Positions 30,550 to 43,272 are shown, counted from the stretch's first letter. The stretch is 64,000 nt of DNA from Doryteuthis pealeii (GCA_023376005.1 CM042157.1:63816311-63880310), one strand, 5' to 3'. Notes: generated by a model from the sequence alone, not told the origin. Translations and numbers: made by a program.

Positions 30550-30779
30550 CATATATATAGCATTTATTGATTTTAAAGGGAGAATGGATGTGTTTTTCAA
30601 GGCTAAACCTTGGTCTAACGTTTAATTTTATATATGCGATTGAATATGCCACATACAAGGGTAAATACCATGAGTAAGGTTTCCAAAATATTTAAAAATC
30701 ACAGAAATGTTTGTTTATTGTCAATGTATAATGTTTATTGTATATTATTACTTTTAATTCTACATAATGTCCATTTCAG

Positions 30780-31510
30780 TACAATGCATTTTTTTAGGTA
30801 CTGTGGCAGACTTGTATGTGCCATATCATACCCAGTCCGCACCATCTCATTGAGGAAGTGTGAACCTCATTGTTGTTGCAAACTCCCTACATACAAGCCA
30901 CGAAAGGAAACTCATAGTTTCCATCTCTGATGTCTACAACTGTATTCTACACATCGCTAGCAGGATAAAGTGCCCAACACAGTTGTGCTGGATTGCGTCG
31001 ACATAAGAACAGCATGTTCTCACATTCTCTGGGAGAGGCGCCTTTGTGGCGGACATGTCAAGAGAATGGAAAATGGACGCATCCCAAAAGATCTTTTGTA
31101 CAGCAAATTAGTAAAAGCTTCCGATCAGTTGGTAAACCATGCCTACAATTTAAAGATATCCTGCAGGAAGAGTCATGAGGAATGCCATATTGACACAAAC
31201 ATGTGGGAGGTAAATGCAAAAAAATAGAAGCGGTGGCTGGCGCCTTAACGTAAGCAAGGGGTGCAGCGAGAGGAGAGTAGCCTCGACAGCAAAGAGAGCC
31301 AAAGAGAGGGAAAAAAGACAAACAGTTCTAGAAAAGCATTATGTGCATTCAGTCACCCAAAGAATGTCACTCAAGAATTGGACTGCAGAGTCACTTGTAA
31401 CAGATGCAGATACTTTTTGGGAGGGGAGGACACTGACGCCATCGTCCTAGTGGACAGAAAGGTGCCAACAATTTTTAGCCGAAGAGGTGTTTTTTATCAG
31501 CAAGTATAAA
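30780..31510 (+). pseudogene. LINE polyprotein C-terminus, decayed
   Basis: Residues readable at 31040-31230 include GGHVKRMENGRIPKDLLYSK, then DTNMWEVNAKK. H-V-x-R-M-x-x-x-R-I-P-K-x-L-L-Y and D-T-x-W-E are familiar from the end of ORF2 of many mollusc LINEs (proteins often annotated craniofacial development protein 2-like). Frames change at about 31115-31165 and a stop lies at 31228, so it is dead. Downstream, a Cys-containing part (LDCRVTCNRCRYF near 31378-31416) may be the eroded C-terminal zinc finger. Confidence 0.75.
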
Positions 31511-31519
31511 AAAAAATAG

Positions 31520-32560
31520 ATAAATAAAATAAAATAAGATAAAATGACATATCAAATTGGTGGTTTGCCCAAATGATAAAGTATTTGAGAAATTAAATGT
31601 GGAAAATTAAGTGAGAAAGGAAGTAATGAATTAGTTTGAATAACCCTGTAAGAATATTTATGTAGGAGCAGATGTCAGAGAATAGTTAGAGAGCCAAATT
31701 TAAAAGAAATAGCCAAAGGTCTGCACTTAATTAAGCAACCTTTCACATCAGGGCGAGATTTTTTATCTTTTCAATTGATTAAGAATTACTAAACAATAAG
31801 TGAAGTTAAATCATAATCAACACAAATAATTTTTTAAATTTAATTATAAATATAGACTTGCAATAACAATTTAAAATAAAAATAGGGATATGGGTTTTCT
31901 AACTTGAAAGAAAAGTTCAATTTCAAATAAAAACATTTTTTTTTAAAGCCAGAGCATATAAGCTCAAGGAATGGGAGAGATATGATATATATAAACAAGT
32001 CATGTTGAGCAAGGAAGCTATAAGATATTATGTGTATCTATTTTAGTTACGGCTTAAGAATTTTGTACTTTATCTATTGCTATCTGACATAAATTTTGTG
32101 AAAATATTGAGTTTTTTATTCTTGGTTGTAGGATGACTGGTCTTTCTTTCATTGAGTGACCTTCTTTTTTGTAAAACGCCATCTGATAAGACTGGGATCT
32201 TAAGATTTTAGTAAAATTACTTAAAAATTATAAAAATCTTATTGAGTTTCCTGGGTTGAAATAAATTAATTAAGGGATGAGAGTTTGTAAAATTTTTTTT
32301 GAAAAGTTAGAATATTAGCTCTGTAATAATCTCAATTTAATTTGATTATTAATACTATTGATGACTCTTTTTTTTTAGGAGGATGTGTAAAGTTCTTGTA
32401 TGAAAATATGTTTGCACCTACAAGAGCAATACAGTATGGTTTATAGCAGTGAGATTTTGAAAATCCCAATAGAATCATCCGTTACAGACCAGTGATTTGA
32501 ATACCTTATATATAACAATTTTTAAAAATTGGACTCTCTCGTCGATTTTCAAAACGATCA
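31520..32560. other. AT-rich DNA, nothing recognised
   Basis: No exon, TIR or SINE landmark found. Several homopolymers of 8-9 bases. Confidence 0.5.
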
Positions 32561-32720
32561 CGAGTGTTGCACCAGTGAATCAACACAGTGATTTGTTTAT
32601 AGTAGGTGAACGGCTTGTTAGGACATTTCCGCACTTAATTTTGGCAACATCGATAAGGAAAGAATTGGTGCATCAGAGGAATGCAAGTTCCGAACCCAAT
32701 GCAACGTACTGACCTCGGAA
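32561..32720 (+). other. Short unclassified block
   Basis: A slightly GC-richer segment with an open frame ending at 32712 (GERLVRTFPHLILATSIRKE then LVHQRNASSEPNATY). It abuts a family-B SINE and may be part of another repeat. I do not recognise the protein. Confidence 0.3.
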
Positions 32721-32972
32721 TCCTTCTGAATTCAGATTTATCCTCTCTCCATAGACTGCTTACCTTACCCAAGGTTATCGAGCCACAGTCTGCCAACTCA
32801 TGTTAACTCATTCATAGCTGAGGGAGAATATAATTGGAATTCCATACTTTGCGCAAGGGTATTAGAAACTATGTGAAATGGCACAGCTTTGTCTAGGAAT
32901 TGAACTGCGAAATCGACGAGGTCCTATTTTCCAGTAACTTATAACTCACTAGCCCGCGCCTTCCATATATAT
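32690..32972 (-). repeat. SINE family B, degraded copy
   Basis: Minus-strand landmarks: AAGGCGCGGGCTAGTGAGTT, CAGTTCAATTCCTAG (box-B-like), ATTTCACATAGTTTCTAATA and TTCTCCCTCAGCTATGAATG. Body and tail are eroded. Confidence 0.75.
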
Positions 32973-33425
32973 ATTATATATATAAATATATATATTCGCT
33001 ATACTAAATGTATTATTTGTATAAAACCATAAGCCGCAAAAAGAGCACACCATAGAGTTAGCAATACCTGAAAATAAATCAAAAGCAAATTCCAATTTAA
33101 AACACATTGATATTTTATAGTTTTTGTATTTTCAGTGAACATACTAGTTTCATTTTTTTTGTTTTTTTTGAAATCCATATTCTAGATATGAAGATAACAA
33201 TGAAATGGTCACATGTAGTGGCTCTTGCATCAGCATTAGCATAATTTAAACCATCAACAAAAAATTCACAATAAAGACTGGCATTTTTCTCATCAGGTCA
33301 AGAAAATATGTAAAATAAAAATTCTATTATGACAACTAAATCTATATCAACAAAGAAATAAAAAAATATACAAACAGCCCACCTGAGTTTGACATTTTTG
33401 TTACATATAAAATATGTATTCACAA

Positions 33426-34354
33426 TCTTAATAATGGAGATTATGTATTTGTGAGTCTGTAACCGAAACTATATATCAACAACTCAGGTCATATTCCTTT
33501 GTTTATTTTTACGTCAATTCTCCAGGATTTTATATAAAATTTGTTTTACTTTATTATAACTTTGGCCGATATCTACATAATAATATTTAACCACGTACCC
33601 CTACGTATATCAGGTTAGGCACAAAGGCCCTATTAATGTGGGAACGAACCACAAGCCTTAACTCATGGGTGGTGGGTGCAAAAAAAAAAATGTGTTGATC
33701 CCGTCGGCATTCCCCCACAAAGGGGTGTGCCTCAGGCCCACGGCAATAAACCCAACCCTGCCTTTAAATCAAGGGGGCAGGTGAATGCCTGGGGGGATGG
33801 CCCCCTGGGATCAATGATGTTAACTTATACGAGTTCAGGGCCAAAGCAAAGTGGACCCCCGGTCGAAACCGGAGTTAGATATGTTGGACATATCTACATA
33901 CTAATAACATGTAATTGTATTTATATATACAACTAAATAGAGGTTTACAGTGTGAACAGAAGGCTAATTTGCATATGAATTAAAAAATTTGATTTTAATA
34001 AAATATGTGCTTAGTAATTTGGATTTCTAATTGTTTGGTTTTTATCGCAATGATATGAGCAAAAATCTGTAGGGGATAAATCTTAAAGAAATACATTAAC
34101 AAGAAGAAATAACTGTAATTTTATTCTTTACTTTCCTATTTTAACACAAATATTTAAATTAGGAAAATTTAGCAATGAAGATGGGAATGGATGGAAGAGT
34201 AAGTTTCAATTGTTCTCTATTATAACCTTTTCTGTTTCAAATCTTTTTATCTGCATTCTTATTTAGTTACATTAGCCTTTCTAAATTGGTATAATATTTT
34301 ATTACATTAAAACAAAAATACTTGCACCACGGTGAAGGGTGCATATATTGCTAG
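33426..34354 (+). mobile_element. Helitron-like element with nested repeat
   Basis: It begins near TCTTAATAATGGAGATTATG and ends with TGCACCACGGTGAAGGGTGC (imperfect hairpin) then CTAG at 34351-34354. It parallels 37278-37978 throughout (GTCTGTAACCGAAA, GAAGAAATAACTGTAATTTT, ATGGAAGAGTAAGTTTCA). The extra 230-290 bp at 33590-33885 are a family-E repeat. Non-coding, so non-autonomous. Confidence 0.75.
33590..33885 (+). repeat. Repeat family E, nested copy
   Basis: Contains GGCACAAAGGCCCTATTAAT, ACTCATGGGTGGTGGGT, GATCCCGTCGGCATTCCCCC and GGTCGAAACCGGAGTTAG. The last resembles a tRNA box B (GGTCGAAACC), so a SINE is likely. GC-rich against its host element. Confidence 0.65.
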
Positions 34355-34424
34355 AATTTCATAATCACCCTCAACCTTGAATAACAATATTAATACCAGT
34401 TACATTTTAATCATAAATGGGCAC

Positions 34425-35450
34425 CTCCGTGGTGTAATGGTTAACAAGCTAGTCTCACAGATCCATTAATAGTGAGTTAATAACAGTTCTGAAGAGAGAT
34501 CATATGGAGGTTGCAATTTCAATCCTCACTACTGGCAAATAATATAATATTCAGCTGATATGCCCTCTGACCTCCTTTGGGTGTTTTCTTGTCGAAACCT
34601 GGGAACCTTCTTCCTCATTTGAGGTTTGCAGGTTCAATCCTGACTACAGGTGAAAACAACATAGAATACTTAACATAGCTTAAACACTTGTACCCAATCA
34701 TGGTTAACAGAATTAGAATAATCTACCCCAATGAAATTAAATAAAAGGGTTCAGTTCAAAGTTCTGTGAAGGGCTCCCATTGCAACATTAAGAGCTGCCC
34801 ACTAGAAGAGCAACTTTAGCAGAGGTCCCCAAAAGGAACGGGGGGTGACCCCCTCTCGACACCATGGGAGATAGCAGCAGATAGATGCAAGTTATATATC
34901 CCCTCCCTGCCTTTTTAATGTTCACCTTACATTGTCTTGGGTTGTTGTTGATTTCCCTTATGACACATGGGTGCGTTCGAAGACACAGCGTTGGGGTTGT
35001 GAGACGATAGAATACGGCTCAGTGACAGAAGTGACAGAGATGATCCGGAACAGACTGCTATTGATCATCAATATCCTCTCCGGACTCTGTAACGTTAACG
35101 ATCCAGAGTATCGATCTGGGAGACTGCTATTGGACTGTGATTGATATTCTCCCAGACGATTTGGATGAGAGCGGTGGAAATGATGGCGACCAGCGACCCA
35201 TGTTGTCACAACAGTCCGAAAATTCTAAATATATCAAATTATCACCCTAATGGATTAAATAAAATGTCAGTTCAAAGTTCTGTGAAGGCTCCCAATTCTG
35301 ACATTAAGGCTCCAAGTTGAACATGAAACACCTGAAGAAGGTAGGAGAGCACATTGGCCAAAACATTGTGTATTAATAACAATACAGATGAGGACAACAG
35401 TCCGAAAAATCTAAATAATCACAATTATCACCCTGATTGAATTAAATAAG
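34425..35450 (+). repeat. Cluster of family D copies with retroelement fragment
   Basis: A tRNA-like head (TGGTGTAATGGTTAACAAGC at 34432) is followed by three or more family-D segments (AAGTTCTGTGAAGGGCTCCC near 34759, again near 35274 and 35461). At 34795-34935 is a stretch matching 14370-14530. Positions 34935-35215 are GC-richer with a 70-codon frame that I do not recognise. Confidence 0.6.
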
Positions 35451-36125
35451 AGTTCAGTTCAAAGTTCTGTGAAGGCTCCCAATTCTGACATGAAAACTCC
35501 AGAGTTTGCCAAGAAGGTTTTCGAGTTCAATAAAGAAACAGCTGAAGATGGGTCTGAAAGGCACATCAGCCAAAAAGTTGTGTAATATATATATATATTT
35601 TTTATATATAATATAACAAAGATGAGGACAACAGTCCAAAAATCTAAAAATAATACAGATTAACAAGCTCATCTCAAAAATAAACAAAGAGTGGCAAAAG
35701 ATCTAATATAATACAATCACTAGTGAGTTTGTCTCACATGGTGCCCCATACTTCCAGCCTTGTGCCACAACTAAGCAAAGCTTAGTAAATAACTAAAATT
35801 AATCATAAAAAAAAGTATTAACTATAATTAGCACAGTCCAGCACATTAGCCATGACACCCCCCCCCCAAAAAAAAGAAGAATTAAATTAGTCATAAAATT
35901 ATTATAGTATAATAAACCAATATTTACTACTCTTGTTCCCATAGAAATACAAGTAATTAATAATTTAGCCCCAACATGTTTACCAATATTAATATCTACG
36001 AAAAAATGAATTATAAAACATTTAAGTTTATTATAAAATTCTTACATTAGTATGAACTAAAATTTCACTACTCTTGTAGTATAAAAATGCTAGTAATTAC
36101 TGTCAACTAGTGATGGTTGGATTTA
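35451..36125. other. AT-rich DNA with SINE head remnants
   Basis: Includes a further family-D tail (35455-35660), a TA tract at 35585-35612 and an A/C homopolymer junction (C10 then A9) at 35861-35875. No exon seen. Confidence 0.45.
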
Positions 36126-36690
36126 CACGCATGTCAACTCTGTTGGGTTATTTTATGCCAAAGACATTGTTTGTTTATTTCATTCTTGATGGGATTCAAA
36201 TTTTTTTCCCCCAATTTTTTAAAGTCATTTTTTACATCTATTTACCTATAATAGAGGAACCCTAACAGATACTACCACTTTGGGTCAGAATAGACCTGAG
36301 AGTAATGGCGGAGGCGTACTCCTCACCTCCAGAGATCCAAATTATATTCAACCATTAGATGCAGTTTACATCATCCCAGGACACTAAGACCCTCAGCTAC
36401 AGCCTTTTAGCACATATATAATCAAAAAGGTTAGGGGTTTGCCTAAAGGGCATAGAGGCAGACAATCATATAGCGCTAGGGCCTGATGTGACCAGTCTGA
36501 TTAATCAATGGGTCTTTCAGGTTACAGCCAAAGTGGAATGTTGCATGTCATGGACTGCTCAGCCACAGGATTCTATCCTTAAACACCATTGGTCACCATA
36601 ATCAGTACATTCTAACGCCCCGGCCGACAGGGCTGAATGGATCCGTGGGACTAGCTTGCTAACATTACACCAACAATGGAACGCTCAATT
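36126..36690 (-). repeat. SINE family C with leader, near full length
   Basis: The plus strand reads CATGTCAACTCTGTTGGGTT (leader), ACCCTAACAGATACTACCAC, TTTGGGTCAGAATAGACCTG, CAGTTTACATCATCCCAGG, GACAATCATATAGCGCTAGG and, at the right, TGGATCCGTGGGACTAGCTT plus GCTAACATTACACCAACAAT. The right end is the complement of a tRNA-like head (TGTTGGTGTAATG). Confidence 0.85.
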
Positions 36691-37277
36691 TTTAGGTTCA
36701 ACGTCTGAAAAGTGAATGTAATAGTAGCAACTGGAGATTGAACTTGCTTAGTACGATTAACAGTCCAGCACATTAACACTGCACTATGGAAAGAGAACCA
36801 GTCATTTTTCAATATGGACACAATAGTGACAAAGTTTAAGTACTTGTAAAATCCGATCAGTCCCCTGGTATAACTGTCAGCTACAAAGTAACTAAATGCA
36901 TACTAGGTTATTTAAAGTCATTTATACAAAGGTTTCAAGTCTGTCAGAGATTGGCAGTGAAAAATGGCAAACGAGACAAATGTCATCCGAGTTAAGTGAC
37001 ATCTTTAACTAAAGTTATTTTTTAAAAATTTGGGTTAATTTTGCAGCTAAGTGCCTGACAAGTCAATAGAATTAAATTAGAGGTAGACAAAAAAAAAAAA
37101 AAAAAAAGAAAAAAAGGAAATCTAAAACAAAAAAAAATATCTAATTCGACGCAATCTGGAAAGGTCAAAAGAAAGAGCCAAAGATTAGAAGAATTAAAAA
37201 GATGTATAAATAAAATCCAAATATTTATCCCTAATACTAAGAAGACTTTTCAGATGTTATATATATATACTATAATA

Positions 37278-37978
37278 TCTTATTATAATGGAGATTGGTG
37301 GGTTTGTCTGTCTGTAACCGAAAACTATATTACTATACAAGTCACAATTCCTTTAGTTATTAACGTCATATTCTCCATGATTTATTTTTATCTAAACCTC
37401 AATATTAATAAAATTGTTTTTAGCAATACTTAACACTTTTGACCATATCTATTCCATACTAAATACCAAATTGCAATTGTGTTTATATATTAACACAAAA
37501 CTAGAGGTTTAAGTATGAACGGGAAAGGCTAATTTTGCATATTAATGTTAAAAAATCGAATTTAATAAATAAAATGTGCTTGTAATTATTGATTTCTAAC
37601 TGATTTGTTTCGGTATATTTAATGAAATATACAGCAATAAAGTCTTCAAAATGAATCTTAAAATGAATCCCATTAACTAAGATAAAATAACTGTCGAATT
37701 TTAATTCTTTTATTTGTGCGCTCTTATAACTAAATACTAATACTTAAATTGAAAAAATTATAAATGAAAGACGAGAAGTGATGGAAGAGTAAGTTTCAGT
37801 TGTTGCCATTCTTTCGATATAAACTTCCTCCTCTGTTTCCAAATCCTTATTATACCTCCCTCTGTTTCAAATCTTTTTATCTGTATTCTTATTAGTTTCA
37901 TATGCTTTCTAATTTAATACAATATTTTATTAACATTAAAACTATACTTTGCACCCGAGGGTGCATATATTTTGCTAG
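37278..37978 (+). mobile_element. Helitron-like element, copy without insertion
   Basis: Starts near TCTTATTATAATGGAGATTG. Ends with the perfect hairpin GCACCC-GA-GGGTGC (37951-37964), a short spacer and CTAG at 37975-37978, followed by T. Length 701 bp, non-coding. It matches 33426-34354 minus the nested repeat. Helitrons insert between A and T with no target duplication; the preceding base was not decisive. Confidence 0.78.
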
Positions 37979-38611
37979 TGTACTTTAAATTAGAAAAGTC
38001 TAAAGAAACTAAATAAGGTGCACGATAAAATGGTTTGAAATAGAGAGGAGTAATAACCGAAAAATATAACAGCTGTAGCTTCCTCTTCCATCAACCTGGC
38101 CCGTCTTCCTTGGCTAAGATCTTTTCTAATTTAAACTATTTTAGTTAAATTAGGAAGTAAAGGATAAATAACAGTTATTTCTTTTTGTTAATGGATTTCT
38201 TTTTAAGATTTAATCCCGCGAGATTTTTGCCTCATATTCAATAAGATAAAGATCAAATAATTAGAAAATCACAATACCAAAAGCAGCATATTTACTAAAA
38301 TCAGATTTAAATATCAATATGCAAATTTAAGGCTTGCCGTTCAACAACTGTAAACCGCTAATTTGTTTGAACATTATAAAATACAGGTGCATGTTTATTA
38401 GCTTACGTAGATATGGCCAGCAAGTATTATATGAAAAACAATTTTTATTATAACTGAGGTTTAAATCAAAATGATTCATTGGAGGAGTAAGATGTATAAT
38501 ACCTAAAATGGATAGTGACTTGAGTAGTGATATAGTTTCGGCTACAGACAAATAAAGCACATAATCTCCATTAATAACTTAGAATACTATTATATATAGG
38601 TATATTGTTAC

Positions 38612-38955
38612 GCAAAACACACCCTCTGCCACAAGCGCAGGATGTGAAAACCCACAAGGTGCGAATTCTCTTGGAGTTTAACAAGGTTTGAAATTAGAGT
38701 TTTTCCTTTAGGAGAGGTTTTAGGAAAAAACTGGTTTACCCTAGCCATGTTAAAGAGCCCAGATTGCCCTGCTATCTAACCACCATAGCTGGAAGGGAGA
38801 ATAGTTGGATTCATACTTATTCCCAAGGGAACTCAGCAACATGTACAACAAAGGCACAACAGCTTCCGTCCAGGATTTGAACTACGCACAGTCAAAACGC
38901 AGTGACATTTCCTACAGACTCTCTAACCATTATACGCCCATTGCGCCTCCATGTT
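38612..38955 (-). repeat. SINE family B copy
   Basis: Minus-strand order: GGCGCAATGGGCGTATAATG, CAAATCCTGGACGGAAGCTG (box B), AGTTCCCTTGGGAATAAGTA, TTCTCCCTTCCAGCTATGGT, GGGCTCTTTAACATGGCTAG and CATCCTGCGCTTGTGGCAGA. Confidence 0.85.
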
Positions 38956-39104
38956 TTCAGTATAGCAAGAAGAATGGTAGTCTTCAAGTTCTATACACAT
39001 TGAACTGCTTCAAACAAATGTAACATGGATTTGGGTTGGTTTGATTTTAAAATGTCAACATACTTTGGGTTATTTTATGCTAAAGACAAGCAGGATAATA
39101 TACC

Positions 39105-39835
39105 ACATATGATAATTTTATTATTACGTTTGATATGTTTTATTTTAAGAGGCTTTGGAAATAGATCAATATGTAAAAAGTATAATAAATCTTGATTTAA
39201 CTCTCTCAACTCTTTTCTTTATTTTCAAATCTTAATTACGTTTGATATGTTTACTTAAAGAGCTATTGCTAAAATAGATCAATATGGTAAAAAGTATAAT
39301 AATCGTTGATTTAAACTCTCTCACTCTTTCTTATTTTCATCTTTACTAAGAGCCTTATTACCTAAAATAGTTCAATATGGTAAAAAAGTATAAATAATCT
39401 TGAATTTAAACTCTCTCTACTCTTTCTTTATTTTCATCTTACTATAAGAGCTATACTAATGTTCAATATGATATAAAAGTATATAATCTTGATTTAACTC
39501 TCTTCTCACTCTTTCTTTATTTTTCATCTTTAACTTAAGAAAGCTATTACTAAATAGTTTAATATGTAAAGTATAATAAATCTTGAATTTAACTCTCTCT
39601 CACTCTTGTTTCTTATTTTCATCTTACTTAAGAGGCTTTACTAAATAGTTCAATAATGTAAAAAGTATAATTAATCTTGATTTAAACTCTCTCTCACTTC
39701 TTTTCTTTATTTCATCTTTTCCATCTTTCTTAGAGCTATTAACTAAATTATGTTCAAGTATGTAAAAGTATAAATAAGTCTTGATTTAAAACTCTCTCAT
39801 CACTCCTTCTTTATTTTCATCTCTTTCATGATGTT
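39105..39835. repeat. Tandem repeat, about 88-bp unit, about 8 copies
   Basis: Each unit contains AGAGCTATTACTAAATAGTT (or close), CAATATGTAAAAAGTATAAT, AATCTTGATTTAAACTCTCT and ACTCTTTCTTTATTTTCATC. Copies differ mainly by one-base indels in homopolymers. Confidence 0.9.
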
Positions 39836-40254
39836 CGATTGAAAACAGAATTAGCATCATTGCTTCATTGAGCCTCACCCCCTTTTCCTCTATCTTCCCC
39901 TACTCTTTTCTTTCTATATATATTTTTTTGTGCAGCATGTCATTTTTATTCCTTCTTCTTTATAAAAACGGAATGTCCATTATTTAGGCTGGAGGGGATA
40001 ACTCTGCATAAGAATTAAACGATTTGGTGATAACCACACCAGTTAATCAAGATTTATATTCTGCATTTCATCTTGGATGATTTGATCGATCTCATTTTTA
40101 CGTCCAGAGGGTGTTAAAAGATTTAATATGTTTATACCAATTTAAAAGAAAACAAAGTATTGTTTAGATGTTTTTTGTTTTATTCCTTCTTGTAGGGCAT
40201 TCCAAATTCTTTCTTTTCAACTCTTCTTTAAAAAACCACATTTTCTTATCTAAT

Positions 40255-40660
40255 TTAACTCAATAAATGGGACCTCTAACAGGTACTACCACCTCGGGCC
40301 AGAGTGGAAACAGGGAGTAATGGCAGTGAAGGTAAATTCCACACTGCCCCAAAAGCTCCAGATTGGATACCCCAACACTAAGATGCAATTTAGAGTACAT
40401 ACCAGACACTAAGACCCTCGGCCACCCAGCTAGTAAGCAAAATATATGATAAAAATGGGTTGGGATTGTTCTATAAGATGCAATACAGTTGGGACAATCA
40501 TATAGGTGATAGGGGTTGAGGTAACCAGCTAAATTGATCGAGAGAGTCCCTCCTCTGACGCCTAACAGGTACTTACCACTCCTGGGTTTCAGAGTGGACC
40601 TGGAAGTATGGTTGATAAAAGTGGTAGCCATTCCCCAGAGCTCCAAAAAAATTGACTAAA
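40255..40660 (-). repeat. SINE family C, near full body
   Basis: GGGACCTCTAACAGGTACTA at 40268, GCCAGAGTGGAAACAGGGAG, TAATGGCAGTGAAGGTAAAT, CACTAAGACCCTCGGCC and GACAATCATATAGGTGATAG. A second partial copy begins at 40562 (CTAACAGGTACTTACCACTC). The tRNA-like head is not present. Confidence 0.8.
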
Positions 40661-40784
40661 TAGGGATGATGCAGAGGAGTTATGGGAAATGGTCATTTCT
40701 GTCAGCATGTTGATTAATTATATATAAATACTATTATAATAGTATATATTATATACTATATATATAGTATATAGATATATATTA

Positions 40785-41155
40785 TACTTAGATAGATAGA
40801 TAGATAGATAGATAGAGAGAAAAGCGAGAGAGGGAGAGGGGGGAGCGAGAGCCACGGGGAGAGGAGAATGGGAGAGAGAGAGGTGGAAGAGAGGCAGAGG
40901 TGAGAGAGACGAGGGGTGAGCGAGAGAGAGAGCAGAGAGAGAAGGGGTGAGCGAGAAGAGAGAGAGACGAGAGGGGTGAGCCGAGAGAGAGAGAGAGAGA
41001 GGAGAAGAGGGGTGGAGCCGAGAGAGAGAGGGGTGAAAGCGGAGAAGGGAGGAGGAAGAGAGGGGTGAAGCGAGAGAGAAGAGAAAGAGAGAGAGAGAGG
41101 GGTGAGCGAGAGAAGAGAGAGAGGGGTGAGCGAGAGAAGAGAGAGAGCGGAGAAT
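40785..41155. repeat. GA-rich minisatellite (GAGAGGGGTGAGC core)
   Basis: A GATA microsatellite (40790-40816) grades into (GA)n and then into irregular units with core GAGAGAGAGGGGTGAGCGAG. The strand is more than 95 percent purine for about 340 bp. Ser/Leu-rich minus-strand open frames of 128-167 codons are artefacts of the repeat. Confidence 0.93.
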
Positions 41156-41159
41156 AGCT

Positions 41160-42240
41160 ATTAAATGATTGCAACCAGAGTCTAGAATTTGTGGGGTCCT
41201 GCCATTAAGCAACGACATCAATATTTAAGCATGCCAAATTCCCTGACATAAAACAGAAGATAAGTTATGAAATCGGCCTTATCAGAATACTTCACTCTTT
41301 ATCCATGGATAAATGGTTAGTAAAGCTAATCTCACAGATCCATTACAACTAAATGCGAATTCGATCCTCACTGGATGCCCCTGTAGTGTACCGACTGTGT
41401 TACATTATACCAGTGTGAATAGGTTGGGTAAATACCTCTAACAGAAATCTAATGAGCTTAACCAGGTTGTCTATTTTACCCAGTTTAAAAAATACAGGTC
41501 ATTTAAATTTTTACATTCTTATTTTTTTAAGCTTGCACCTGAAAATGTATATATAAAGAGGTTATTAATGTTTTACAATTTTTTATTTTTCAATATCTCA
41601 ATCGAAATTCTTCCATTTTACAGATTAATAAAAACAAATTTTTTTTTTATATTAATAGAATTGTAAAATAAAATTCCTGGCATAAACACTAGGGAAAAAG
41701 TAAAACAAAAAATTTTTTAAAAACAAATAACTTGATTTCCTTTTTAATTTGCATGGATTTTCTAAAACTTTTTTTTTTATCTGATGCAACCCTTCAAACG
41801 AAAATTTTATTTACAGCAAAGCATCGTTCTAACTAGATTAGTTACAAGTTTAAGCAACAATGAGCCTGTCAATAGTATAATTTGGGTGATCCCATTTAAG
41901 TAACAGCAAAGGTACGTAAGCAAACCTGAACCATAATGGACTTGATTGGCTTTTAATAAAACCCAAAAAAGGTTGTTTTGATAAGCCAATAAACAGAAAC
42001 CAACCAAAATCTAAAATTTCGAATTAAACATTCTTTCCACAAATTAATTGAAATGTGAAATTAAGAAATACTAACTAATAATTCATCAAGTTTTTAAATA
42101 GAATTTACATGAGAAAAAGAAATTAGTAAAATTATAAATACAACGTACCTTTAATTCTTAAAATTATTTTTTTTTTTAATGGTAGATGGGTTTTGGTGAG
42201 CACTGAGGAGACAAATATTAATTTAAACAAGTTGGTAAGT
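41160..42240. other. AT-rich DNA; one tRNA-like SINE head fragment
   Basis: Positions 41305-41365 hold a plus-strand family-C head fragment (AATGGTTAGTAAAGCTAATC, TCACAGATCCATTACAACTA). Otherwise no recognisable feature. Confidence 0.5.
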
Positions 42241-42640
42241 TTTGTTTGGGTTTTGGTTTTTGTTTTTTGGCAATTCAACCGCAGTGGGTCAATTTTAATG
42301 CTGACAAAGTTATTTGAAAATAAAAGTCAATTCCTTTATGGTTGTTATCCGAGATTTTTTGTTTATAAACTATGTTTTTTCTATTCACCAATAGATGGGA
42401 CCCTATAGATACTACCACTGTCTGGGTTCAAGAGTGGACCATGGAGCAATGGTGATGAGGGGTGGCTCCCACATTCCCCCAGACCTCTAAAAACTGGAAA
42501 ACCTCAACCTCAACAGAGTTTAACCGTTCATTCCCAGGACATGTAGACCTCAGCCACCACCTCTAGCACTCATATGATAAAAAAGGTTGGGGCTTGCCAT
42601 AAGGGTAGATAAGGGCGGGGCATCATATAGGTTGCTTATT
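42241..42640 (-). repeat. SINE family C with leader
   Basis: Leader GGCAATTCAACCGCAGTGGG, AATGCTGACAAAGTTATTTG; body ATAGATGGGACCCTATAGAT, GAGTGGACCATGGAGCAATG, GTTCATTCCCAGGACATGTA. The head is missing at the right. Confidence 0.75.
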
Positions 42641-43272
42641 TGGGGTTATTTTTCACTACAGTTTGTTTTGTTTCAATCCAGTATATCATTCCTTTAAAAT
42701 GTTGTATGTAGACATATCGCTTCAAGATCAAAGGTCGTTTCAATAAAATTCTGCTTTAAAACTCTTAACGTCCTATAACCACCTCATTCCACCCAGCTGG
42801 AAGTCATACTTCATTTTCTTGAATGTACCCCAAAATGAAAGCCTTTTGTTTAAATTGAAAATATCAACATATTTTAGTAGTTTTTTTTATTTATGGAAAT
42901 AGCAGGTAACTTTAAATGAAAAGGCCTTTTTAGCCAATTTATTGATAAATCCTTATAAGGAATGGGGATCTGGACTTTAGAAAAAATTTCTTCAACAAGG
43001 GTGTTAAGAGTTAAGAAAAACATGTCCAAATTTGCTTTCTCATTTCAATATCTTCAAATTTGTTTAAATGTCCGTTATGTTTTTCAACCAGGTTGTAATG
43101 AATGGATTGACACATTACAAAGCAGTCAAGCATTCTTTGCTAAGTGTATGCATCTGGCAACTAGTCTACATGATCTAGTGATTTTTTTTTTCTTATTGGC
43201 GAAAATATATCCTATTAAAATTAATTCTAAAGGCCCACTCATTTGTAAAGTTAAAAAATCAAATAAATAAAT

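Noticed and set aside
40718..41221. A 167-codon Ser/Leu/Pro-rich open frame on the minus strand
   Set aside because: It is the GA-rich minisatellite translated; composition and lack of splice context show no gene.
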